From the NCBI GenBank assembly GCA_963277665.1, contig OY728128.1, positions 1,870,738,988 to 1,870,802,987 on the forward strand: a stretch of 64,000 nucleotides of DNA. Reading direction: 5' to 3'. The notes under the pieces are model-generated. The model had not been told where the DNA came from. It did no database searches and was given only the letters and a program-made list of their open reading frames with translations. Position 1 is the first letter of the stretch. Each line of letters starts with the position of its first letter. The position numbers and the translations under genes were made by a program. Source of the DNA: Viscum album. Lineage: Eukaryota; Streptophyta; Magnoliopsida; Santalales; Viscaceae. Below are positions 48,740 to 59,603 of this stretch, in pieces.

Positions 48740-50323
48740 CATTATTGAAACATAGGATATGATTAATGATTCTATTTGTAGGTATGAAGTATTATGGAAT
48801 ATGTTAGAAAAGAATCGATAATTGATCATGAAGAATGTTGAATGAGTAAAAAGTCTACACATAAGGGATTCAAGAGTTATGGTACATTTAGGATGATGAA
48901 ATGTTTAAACGTATTAAGTATTTTTTGATAATGGGATTACATTGGAAGACTTTTTTTAGTATGCGTAACCATGAAGTTTGTATGAGAAAATTGTATTCAA
49001 TAAATAGTTATCTTTTCTTGTGTATACATAATGGATAATATTAGGGTTTCATATGATCTTTTTTTGAGGAAATTACAGGTTATTACTTTATGGGATGAAA
49101 ATGCGAGGTATGAGATAAAATTTGTAGTTAAAACATGTTATGGTTATTTTTAAGGGATTTATCTCATTTTTTGGAATGTTATAAAATTATATAGTTTTTT
49201 AAAATGGACAAAAAGTATACCGTGTGACAACTCATTGTGTCAGACAATGTTGTGGGAATTGAACCCATAACCAATGTGCGATTGGAATTTATTGCATACC
49301 ACTGGACTACGTGAAGTCCCTGTTTAGTATAACTTATTTATTTTAGTTAAATGATTTTATTGATCATGAATAAGTTCATTTGAGATATTATGTTTTATAA
49401 AATATATATCCTTAGTATAATAAAATTATTTGGAAGAATATATGTTTTTATTATGAACATATGGGGATTTCGGTTATTTATGGAAATTATTAACCTATCC
49501 TAGAGAATATGTGATTAGGTTAATTACTCTTCAATATGAGACTTTAAGAGTAACCGATGTTATTTGGAGACTATGTGATTAAATCCTTTTGAGTTTTGTG
49601 TTTCAATCTTTGTTGAATTATTTTAAATAATTTTTTAAGGAAAATTTTGTATCGAATGGTCTTTGTTGAACTTTGGGTACTGTTTGTTGAATTTTAATGA
49701 TTAAGAATAGTATTTCCTTTTTATAAAGTATTACCCTTTTTTAGGATTATCTAATCTCGTACAAACTATTTTGGGTTTGGTTGATGTATAAAGAGAGGGG
49801 AAATATATAGTTTATATTTTTTAGATTATGTGATACTCTAGAATTTGATTCTAGCACTTCAAGTGTGAAAAAGTCATCTTGAATACTTACCGTTTGGGGA
49901 AAGGATGAGTTTGTGGTAGAATTTTATTAAAGTATGATACTCTACATGACAAGTAAGTATATTTCCTTACGATCTTTATCTAGTTATTTATAAAATTATT
50001 CAACTATATGAAAATTATCTTGAAGCAAAAATTTTATAATCTATCTTTTATCATCAGAATTTTACCCAACTTCAAATTTATGGTATTTTGTTGGTTAACT
50101 TTCCATGATCAAGTTCTATATCACTCTCTATTAATCTATGAGTGTTAGTTTCCCTTCCACATCCATGTTTTCATACATTGAATCTTAGTATAGGTTATCT
50201 TGGGTGGCCTTTGTACTTATATTTATTTCTTTTAATGTGATATTTTTATTGAAATTTTTTCCGATGTGGGATTTTAAACGAAGTTTCTGAGCCCAATTTT
50301 AAAATTGTGAGGACGTAATTCCC
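48740..50323 (+). other. Noncoding internal region of element B
   Basis: About 1.6 kb between gag and the polypurine tract with no pol motif in any frame. It holds the SINE-like sequence at 49234-49320. The end (50297-50323) has GAGGACGTAATTCCC, which resembles the G-A-G-G-A-C-G run that ends coding regions of autonomous chromoviruses. B therefore kept the extreme 3' end of an ancestor whose pol was lost. Confidence 0.55.
49234..49320 (-). mobile_element. tRNA-derived SINE-like sequence
   Basis: On the minus strand the sequence starts GGGACTTCACG, then TAGTCCAGTGG (fits the RNA polymerase III A box TRGYNNANNNG), and 34 bases later GGTTCAATTCC (fits the B box GWTCRANNC). A and B box spacing is that of a tRNA. 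Arms do not pair well enough for a working tRNA, and no CCA-like end or anticodon stem is clear. A T-rich run follows about 35 bases after the listed end. A plant SINE head or an old tRNA pseudogene are the options. Confidence 0.5.
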
Positions 50324-50338
50324 AAAAGGGGGGAATGA
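50324..50338 (+). other. Polypurine tract of element B
   Basis: AAAAGGGGGGAATGA directly before the 3' LTR start TGTAACA. Textbook position and content. Confidence 0.85.
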
Positions 50339-53300
50339 TGTAACATATCAAGTAAATAAAGAATATAACATTTTCATATTTATTAACATTTCTGAATAAA
50401 ATATTAATTTTACTATATTGGGGATTCTAGGTTCTATGATGTACTCAATACGCAAAAATGGGTTTCTTTGAAATCTTACGTTGTACAGAACGTTGAGTTA
50501 TACTGAAATATAATAATATAATATTATTATTTTTAATGATAGTTAACGCATAGTAGTTGTATTTGTGGGAATAAACATAAATAACTAAAATATGGTTAAA
50601 CATGTTTGTAAAATGTTTTTACATTTATCCAATAAAGGTTAGAGGCTTAAAAAGTGAATGAATCTAATTTTAAGCATAAATACTCTAATATTCTTTAAAA
50701 GACCAATTTACCGCCTTTTGATGGAGAAACATATTTAAATATAGTTTTATTCACTTTTATATGTTATATTTGAAAAAATAATATTTTTCTTTATAATCGG
50801 GACATCAATATTTACTTTGGGTAAATTTTTGGTATTTTTCTGATAAAATTCATTTTTCAATGAATAGTGAAAATACTGTATTTTAATTCAAAACTGCATT
50901 TTAATATAATTTATTTATATGGTTAGATTATATTTATAATTGGTTTTAAAGTTTAATTATATTATATTTTTACCATTTAATCCAATGTTGGTCATTATAA
51001 GTAATTTCACTTTGAAATTGGACATAAACAAGTGTCAATCTTTTAATAGTTATTATTTCTTAAAAACACGTTTTTTTTTATTTTGACAACGAAAATTAAT
51101 TTTAAATTAATCAATGAAACTTATATGTTTTTAATTTGGTAAAATATATTTCTTTTTATTAATTTGGAATATCAAGTATATCTTAGGCTGATTTTTCGGT
51201 TTTTTTATGAAAACCTTCAATTTTTGATGAATAGTAAAACACTCAGTAGTAGTTAAAAAAACCCAAATTTTTATTTTAAATGAATGTTTACCACTTTTGT
51301 GAATTGAATTTATAAAATACAACATACATGGTTATTATAAGTAAGTAAAATGTGGTTCAATAAGAAGAAAATATTTTTTGGTGAATTATAACTTTTGACT
51401 TTTATTTTTCGCAGTTAAAGGTAAATAGTATAATTCAAAGTAAAAATAATATTATAATAATATAAAATTACCTTAACACTTGTCCTAATCTTATTTTATG
51501 AGTCATGGATGACCAATAAAGTCCTTAGGTGATATTTTTTTTGCATTTTAAAGCTACCTGGGTAAGATAATGACATTAATAACTTTTTATTTATAGTAAA
51601 AATAAAAATATTGTAAACATGTATTATTTTTCGAAAACAATTTTTATGTGGGGTTATATAATTAATATATTTGACTATAAATATTCATTATAAATATAAA
51701 ATTTTTTCCTGCTTCATGGTATTTAATTTATAATTTTTAGACATCAAATAAATAAAATTATTTGTGACATAATAATGATGCAATGTTTACCTCATTAATG
51801 AATGATTTAAAAAAATAAGATTATAAAAATTTTAACAATATCCACAACCTATCCAATTATTATTGGATGATTTTATTTTAAACAAGAGTCATCAAATCTT
51901 TTACATTAATAAGTTTTTTACCTTTAGAAACCGAAAATCATTATATAATAAAAAATATTTTCAATCTTTCCTAAAACGCCCCTCCCCCCTTATAAAAAAT
52001 CCTTCACCTCTAACCCATTAATCACAACCCTAAAGACTTTTGGTTGGTAAAAACTAAGATCAAATACAATATCAATATACCTCTCTTCTACCTAGAAGCC
52101 TTACCGTACGTAGAAGGTACTTCAAGAAAACCTTTCGGTTAAAACCAAAGGGAGTTACCCGATTTAAAGGTAACGTTTTCTCCTAAGTTCTTTTCTTTTA
52201 CATTACTTCTCCAACCAACTAAAATACTTTTTTCCTTTATTTTATATCTATAACATTATAATAAATATACTTGGTTATTTATATGATAATTTTTAGAACT
52301 ACACTTAAACACACCTTCATCTAATGGGTAAAGAACATACTGTTTCTGTGTATGGCAAACTACTTCCTCACGAAACGATGACTGTTCAATCTTCTCATAC
52401 CACCTATTATGGTGGAAATTAAGGTGGAAATGTATTTAAATGTGATATATATTATATTTAAATTGTCTCTATAGTTATTTATTTTTCATTTATATCACAC
52501 CTTTATGGTTTCCATAATAGGTAAATACGATAATTTCATTTGAGGAAGTGCAGACTACTGCCCCCTCAAAGTGATATGACTCGTTCATTCCATACGTGGA
52601 ACATATAAAGGATTGAATTAATGAAGTTATATATGATATTATACTGTAATTATAATATAACTATGTATAATTATGTTTTTATTCCATTAAAAATGAAATA
52701 GAAATGAAAGTAGCATTCATGCGTACGTACGACTTACCATCTCCATGAACAGTGAATTTCATTTCTTACCTCCAAATGTTATGTACTATTATAAATACAC
52801 ATATATAATGTATATATATGATATATATGATATCTAAATCATGAATATAATTCTGTAGATAATGTAATTTTGACCACATGAACAACTTGTAATTATAAGA
52901 AGTTCATTTTTGACTCAAGTACCAAATATCAACCAAACGACCATTATTAACATAAATGATTGCATAATGTTTATAACATGTTAATAAGTGATATAAAAGG
53001 AATAATAAACTTGAAAAATGTTATTAGAAAATTGGAAATTAAATTTAGTTTTTTATTTAGGAGATTAAAGAACGAACGGGTCAATTCGGACATGAGGTAA
53101 GGGGATTTCTTTCATGGGGTGTATGTTTCGTAAGTTACTAAATCAGTAAGGGAACTTTTTAATCCAATTTCCATTCATTGGGTTAATATTCTAATTCTTA
53201 ATTATGTAATTCTATGATTATGTTTGGAATAAATGTATATTTATTTATTTATTAATTTACACTCCCATTTGTGTAGATATACTTTTGATACACATAATCA

Positions 53301-54674
53301 CTCCATTTATAAATTCTCTAGTCATTGATATGAACTTGGTAAAGGTAATATTAACTCAATTTCCATTCATTTGGTTGAGTATCCAAGTCATTGGTGTTGT
53401 TTTTAAAAGAATATTTGGGAATTCACTCTTAATGATTTACACTGAATATAAAATCATATTTATTAAATTTATAATTTTTACACACAATTATTTCATTTAT
53501 TTATCCTTAATATAAAGATACAATTTTTATATGGTGTTTCATCCCAATTTACATTCCACTAAGTCTTATTTATTGTTATGATCCAATTCACTTTTATATG
53601 GTGTATATACTGTCCCCTGACATAGTATATCAGGAATACCTTAATTCTCATGATATTATAATGATTTTATTACCTCAATTATTTGTATTCATGCATCTCT
53701 CATTTGGTTAGGAACTCTAACAAAAATATTACTTTAAATGTCTTAAGGATTTATTCATCTAAATCCTTATCATTAATGTACATGTTTTAAAAATGTTTTT
53801 AAGGATTTATTTATATAGACATGAGTTTTTTAAAGTTTAAATTCCTTTAAAATATTCAATGTGGTATGGTACACTTTTATTAAAAAATATAATTTTGAGA
53901 TGTTAAAATGGTTTTGAAAATGGTTTGATAAAGCATTTATTAGGTTAATATCTTGAAGTAATATATTGTGATTGAAATATGGAAATTTTATATTTTCTTT
54001 ATTATTGTTTTATGTGTTATGAATATGTTATGGTTATTGGGCATTGTTTACGTATACATGTGGTTTTGTGATAAACCTAGGGGCTGAGCCCAAGATATCT
54101 CTCTAATGCATTGGGTAATGTGATGGAGGTAAACTTTAATGTTTATCCTAAGAGATTTAGGGAATATACTATGATGAGTATTCCAATGTAACTCCCTATG
54201 TGGATATGAAAGCTAAAATTTAAGTATGTTATAGATGTCACAAGTTACTTTTATGATTTATGATTTCTATGTGTTATTCATAAATCTGATGATTTGATGA
54301 GGTATGAGATTATGCTTGGTATGTATTAATGGAATAATGTTTTATTTCTTTATTATCTAATATTTAATGAGATTTTTATGCTCATAACAAGTTTTGAAAA
54401 TGTTTTTATAGGACTTAAATAGGAATAGGGTCAAGGATGGGATCACGTAAAAGTCATGCTGTCTAAAACATAAAACTAGACATGACTCTTTTTTTCAAGA
54501 GTTTTTATTTTATGAAAAAATGGAAACTGAGTAGAAGTGTCTAATTTGTAATGTTTGAGATATAATTTAATAGTTATGGACTAATTATCTAAAACTCTAA
54601 ACCTAAAAATATCATCAATGTGAATTATTCATTTTATTAATAATTACGTAATGTTTTAAGGTTGGGTCCTTATA
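50339..54674 (+). repeat. 3' LTR of element B (4336 bp)
   Basis: It starts TGTAACATATC and ends GGGTCCTTATA. It matches the 5' LTR throughout, with about 8-10% difference in most samples, but nearly none in 52800-53016. It lacks about 170 bases of the subrepeat array. Confidence 0.9.
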
Positions 54675-54679
54675 GTGCT
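54675..54679 (+). repeat. Target-site duplication of B, right copy
   Basis: GTGCT after the 3' LTR, against GTGTT before the 5' LTR. Removing B and one copy restores a continuous stretch of A's pol. Confidence 0.75.
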
Positions 54680-55280
54680 AAAGACCTTGCAAAAGAAAAT
54701 ATTTCTGAAAATTATAGAAAATGTGAGTTATGGTTGAATGAATTTTATTTATTGGGATATATAATCTTAATAAATGGGATATATATATACCCTTCAAAGA
54801 TATATGTAATTAAAATATTGCTGAGACCAACATTTGTGACAAATATTCTTAGTTTTCTTTGGTTTTTATGGTATTATCGCCGATTTGTGAGAAATTTATC
54901 ATTATTTTAAAACACTATTTCCAAGATAACTCAGAAGGGTGTAATGTTTTATTATAATGATTCATGTGAATAAATCTTCAAGGAGTTAAAATGGAGGCTT
55001 ATCACTATGAATTTGCTCACACTATACATAATTGTCGAGCTTTTCATGGAATTTAGTGATGCTTCGAAGAAGGGCTTAGGATGCGTGTTAATGGAAAATG
55101 AAATATTCATTTACTATGATTCAAGGTAGCTGAAATTACATTAACAAGACTACCCAACCCAAGATCTGGAGTTGGTTTCAGTGATATTTTCTTGAATTAT
55201 TTGGCATAATTAGGTCTTTGGGAAGAAGTGTGAAATATATACGGATAAAAAAACAGCAAGTATATATTAACACAAAAAAA
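54680..55280 (+). pseudogene. RT end and RNase H of element A, after insertion B
   Basis: It continues the RT: NVSYG/CELWLNEFYLLGYII region, then ILRPTFVTNILSFLWFLWYY and RRFVRNLS (the S-F-L-G-x-x-x-Y-Y-R-R-F block). RNase H follows: ITQKGVMF, FKELKWRL, then EFSDASKKGLGCVLMENE at about 55045-55100, then QDYPTQDLELVSVIFS. The first catalytic Asp (SDAS) is kept. Stops occur, for example after RNLSLF. Confidence 0.88.
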
Positions 55281-55619
55281 TGATTAATATGCTACAATAA
55301 AGATGTTTAGAGGTGATCAAAGTCTATATTCCCAATCCACTACAATAATGGTAAAGTGAATAAAGTGGAAGATTGTATAAGTAAAAAGGATCTAACAATT
55401 CGGTCATTAATGATAATTGAGATGGATATAATCTTCTTGGATGTGTAAATGATGGACAAGGGATTCATAAATGAAAGAACATCATCAATCTGTTCATTGA
55501 TAATTGCTCAACATCTCTTATGGAGAGTTTATATGATTATCAAAGAGTTGATTGAGGAATTCAAAAGAAAGTGGAAGCAATATGTAAAGGTAAATCATCG
55601 GTGTTCAATATTAATGATG

Positions 55620-56480
55620 AAGGTGTTTTGAGATTTGGTTCAAGACTATGTATACCATAAAATACTGAGTAAAAGAAGGATATATTGGATGATGCACAAA
55701 GATCAACCTTATCTATCCATCTAGGAAGCAAAAGGATGTCTCTAGATCTATGAGAACACTACTGGTGGTAAAATATGAAGAAAGATATCTCATAATATAC
55801 ATCAAGATGTCTTATATGTTTGCAAGTGAAATAGGGAATGAAAAAATTCAATGGGATGATGCAATAATTACACATAACTACGTGGAAATGGGAAAACATC
55901 AACATGGACTATTCCACAAATCTTACAAAGATATCTAGAGGGATTATTTCTATATGGGTTTTGGTGGATCATCAAACAAGGACAGAACACTTCATTGTGA
56001 TATGAGAGGAATTCTCACTGGATCTACTTGCATAGATATACACTAGAAAAGTGGTCAAGCTACATAGTGTACCACTATCGATTGTATCTGATCATGATTC
56101 AAGATTCACATCCACATTTTAAAAAATTCTTTATCATTCCATGAACACTGATTTGAACTTTATCATTGCTTATCACCCTCAAAATGATGGAAAATCAGAT
56201 CAAACTCTCCAGACACTTGAGGAAATGTAGAGAGTATACTCAATTGACTTCAAAGGAGGATGGTCTCAATATCTTCCTTTGATCTAGTTCTCTAAAAATA
56301 ACAATTTCAACTTGATAATCATAATTCCCCCTATGAAGAATATTATTGGAAGAGGTTCGGTACACCTAAATGCTAGGGTGAAGATGGGGAATGAAAACCA
56401 CTACTTCCTGAAATGGTTAAGGAAATAACGGAAAAGGTCAAGACTATTCAATAACACATCAAGGTTGATCAAAGTTGAAA
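55620..56480 (+). pseudogene. Integrase of element A
   Basis: YWMMHKD near 55690 may be the WWPGM equivalent. EIGNEKIQWDDAIITHNYVEMGK region (55820-55895) corresponds to the end of the zinc-binding part and the W-x-x-x-x-M-D-F entry to the core. SIVSDHDSRFTSTF at about 56078-56120 holds the second catalytic Asp (56090-56092), kept here but lost in D and E. Then come YHPQNDGKSDQ-like residues and a Y-SKNNNF segment. Broken by stops and frameshifts. Confidence 0.78.
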
Positions 56481-56499
56481 AAGAACTATATTTAAAATA

Positions 56500-56935
56500 A
56501 TTGATGAGACATAGATTTTGATATTGGAGACATGGTTTTCCTCCCCATATCTCCATGAAGGAATGTTATGAGATTTTGGAAGAAGGGAAAGCTTAGTCCC
56601 AAATACATTGGCCCCTTTGAGATACTTGATTGCATTAGAGCAGTGGCCGAATTTCACTCCCACCTAACATATCGTGAGTTCATGCTATATTATATGTATC
56701 AATATTAAAGAAGTACATACTTAAATTATCACATGTACTCAATCCACAGGTGGTACCATTAGAGAATGATCTTTTATATGAGGAGCATCCAGTGAAGATC
56801 TTAGATCTTAGAGACAATGTTCTACAAAATAAGAAAATGAACCTATTCAATTTTCTATGGATAAACCAAGAGTTTGAAGAATAAATACGGGAACTTGAGG
56901 AAGTAATGAGGTAGAAATACCCTCATATGTTTTAA
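56500..56935 (+). pseudogene. GPY-like module and chromodomain of element A
   Basis: Readable parts are SLPPNIS (after a frameshift), ILKKYIPKLSHVLNP, VVPLENDLLYEEHPVKIL, DLRDNVLQNKKMNLFNFL and ELEEVM. The E-E-x-P-V-x-I-L-D-x-R-x-x-x-L-R/Q-N block is the chromodomain start in Tekay elements. It is the best preserved of the three chromodomains here, and in other elements of this group it binds modified histone tails. Confidence 0.85.
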
Positions 56936-56984
56936 GGGGGTGAAATGAAAATTTCAAGGGTGAAATTTCTTAATGGGTGAATAT

Positions 56985-59603
56985 TGTAGTGACCAAAACT
57001 ATTATAAATGAAGTTTCCCTATTTGATTTAATTAAATTTATTATTATTTAATATTTTTATAGAAATACATTACTTCCTTATTTATATCTTATTTTCTTTA
57101 AAATACCACAAGTTATATTTATAGATTTTAATATATCCCTTGAACAATGATAACATGATTAGTATAAATATAGAGCTTTAAAAAAATCTAATTGACTCAG
57201 ACAAAGGAACTGATAGCCTCAACCGGTAGAATTGTTCCCTATAAAGCCCATTTGTTGGAGCTTCTTAGGGTGATAGAATATCTAGAATATTATCTTGACA
57301 AATCCCAAGATGATATCCAATAACTAAAGAATGAAAGAAAATATTTATTGGAGAAGTTCAAGTTCAAAGAGATCACGACCTAAACCATGTTCGCTAACTG
57401 GCCCCGTGAAAGTATCACTATTGCGCACCTTACTCTTTGGGAGTAAGATGATGTAATAAATGGATATGCATAAAGACCTTAATAATATGAATATGTTTAT
57501 TGTACATAAAAATGAATTTATTTTTATTTTTATTATTACTTTATAAATTGTTTTGATTTTGATTCAATTAAATAAAAATTTTATTTTCGAGTAATATTGA
57601 AATTAAACTAAGGGATTTATTTTAATGAATTAATGGATTTTTGTAATAAAAATTATTTTAATAAATGTTATTAATAAATATTTTTTATTAACTATAAATG
57701 GTAAGGTAAATTTTAATAAGTGAAATTTACTTTTTTAAGGGTTAAAAATATTTTATTTTCAAAACACGTCATTTTTCAATAAATGTAAAATATGATTTCT
57801 AAAAATAGAATTCACATATTAATAAATTTATTTAGATAAATTAAATATTATTTTTGGAATAAAAATTTCTAAATTACTGAATAGCAAATTTATTATAATT
57901 TTTCGCGACAGATGAATTTTTCTGTAAAAATTAAATACCGTATAAATATACTGTGTGGTTTATGACATCATAATGACACCAAAATGATGTAAAAAAAATT
58001 ATAATGGGTATTCTAATCCAAATATATTTTTACCTTTAAATAATGTTATTTTATGTTTATTTTAATACTTTTATTAATCCATTATGAATCTTCTAAAAAA
58101 ATTAATATATTTTAGAGTTTAAATTCATTTATTTAAAAATTTGAGTCACCTCCACATAAGCAAGAGAATTATTTTAATAAGTACAATCCATTGATTAATA
58201 AATAATTAGAAACACTCCCATTTTGATGAAACCATGTAAAAAACTATAGGAATGTCTTTGGTTTGGAATATTTTATTTTATGGATTCCAAAACCTAAATA
58301 TTAATGAAATCTCTCTCTTTTCCGATATATTCTAACCCTTGTTCCCATTTATCAGCACTAAAAATCCTTGTATCATGTTTTTAATATTCCATATTCTCTC
58401 TATAATCCTCCCACAACACACCAAGCTCTCAAGAATCCCATTTTCAATCTATTGGAGTCCCACACTCAAGTAAGGGTCCTTTCCTTTCTCATCATTATCC
58501 AATTTTCATTATCTTGTTGTGCCTTTTTATTTTCAGTTACTAATGATGGGGTATGTTTTCAAAATATTCCCATACAACCCTTATTATATATAAATTACAA
58601 GAAATTAATTTCTTTATCATTAACACCTCCCATGTATACTTGTTACCATGCTTGAATTTCATGAGCAACCATTCCTTTTTTTATTCAGAATTATTTATTA
58701 TCATATGAATTATTTTTCTAATTACATATGTGTCAATATTTACTTCCATTTAGTCATTACTATACACCACATGTCCAAATTTTAAAAATCTAATTCTCTC
58801 CCATAAACCCATTTTATGATTTTTAACGTGACACTGTTATGCTACTGAATTTTCACCGTGATTTTCCATGCCAAACCAATTGTGTAGTGAATACCATAGT
58901 CATTTCCTATCAAGGGTGTTCAATTTTATGCACAAATAAATTTTTATTGGGGACTTAAATGTATTTATTACACACTACTTGATCGTGGAATAAATTATAA
59001 ATATGAATTAATCCACATTGTATGATCAATGTGGCACACTTAATCATGAGAATGAAATGAAAGTGACGGGTGCAACCAAAATTATACAGCCCTCCAATGC
59101 ATTGGGTAATTTTTAGTATTATGATATATCATACTGAGATATGGAGTAAATCTTATTCCTATATGGGAGTTTTTCCATTATTATTTCTCAGCAGTTAACT
59201 TTGACTTATGATGTAGTGTTTTAATTTGTTTCCACATTCCCATGTTGCCTTCATGTTAACATGCTATATCATGTATTACCATTCATGTTTATGATTAATA
59301 ATATTTTATTCCCCTTGATATGTATATTTTATAACAAGTTTTATAAAATTTCATGTTTATTCCGTACTATTATTTATAGATCATCTCTTTCTTATACATT
59401 TCTTCCGGTTGTCCCATGCAGTTTTATGGGTGACCCCATTAAATATGTTTTCAAAAAAGATGTTGTATTCCATGTTTTTTTATTGTAATATAATTTGTCT
59501 AATTCCTAAAGACACTATAATTCTTGATATTTTGGGTTCAGTTAAGTGTAATGTTCTATAATAAATCATATGTTAATGTTTAATAAAGGGAAGGGTTGTT
59601 ATA
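56985..59603 (+). repeat. 3' LTR of element A (2619 bp)
   Basis: It starts TGTAGTGACC and ends GGGTTGTTATA. Matches include TCACGACC(T/C)AAACCAT near 57372 against 38449, and CCATGCCAAAC near 58867 against 39956. TATA is lost; the donor-like CAAGTAAGGG is kept at 58467. Confidence 0.85.

Larger units (their letters stand above)
43445..54674 (+). mobile_element. Element B: non-autonomous giant-LTR Gypsy element with mini-Gag
   Basis: Long LTRs (43445-47917, 4473 bp; 50339-54674, 4336 bp) make up most of the 11.2 kb. Only 2421 bases are internal: primer site, a short two-knuckle gag, noncoding DNA with a SINE-like tRNA-derived sequence, and a polypurine tract. No pol was found on either strand. 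LTR ends are TGTAACA and TTATA (decayed TTACA). It is inserted in the RT gene of A, whose frame continues on the other side. LTR copies differ by about 8-10% in samples compared by eye, so B is the youngest element whose LTR pair can be compared here. It would need proteins from an autonomous chromovirus to move. Confidence 0.9.
38063..59603 (+). mobile_element. Element A: full-length Tekay/Del-type chromovirus, split by B
   Basis: The order is 5' LTR (38063-40692), iMet-type primer site, gag, protease, RT, [insertion B 43445-54674], RT end, RNase H, integrase, chromodomain and 3' LTR (56985-59603). Without B it is about 10.3 kb with about 5.1 kb internal, the usual size for the lineage. Every domain is traceable, but all frames are broken. 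LTRs differ by roughly 20-25% in the stretches I compared by eye, more than B's. Flanking five-base repeats (CTTCA and ATTTA) do not match well. Confidence 0.88.

Noticed and set aside
49234..49320. A functional tRNA gene on the minus strand
   Set aside because: A and B boxes are good, but the acceptor and anticodon stems do not pair convincingly, and it sits in a dead retrotransposon.
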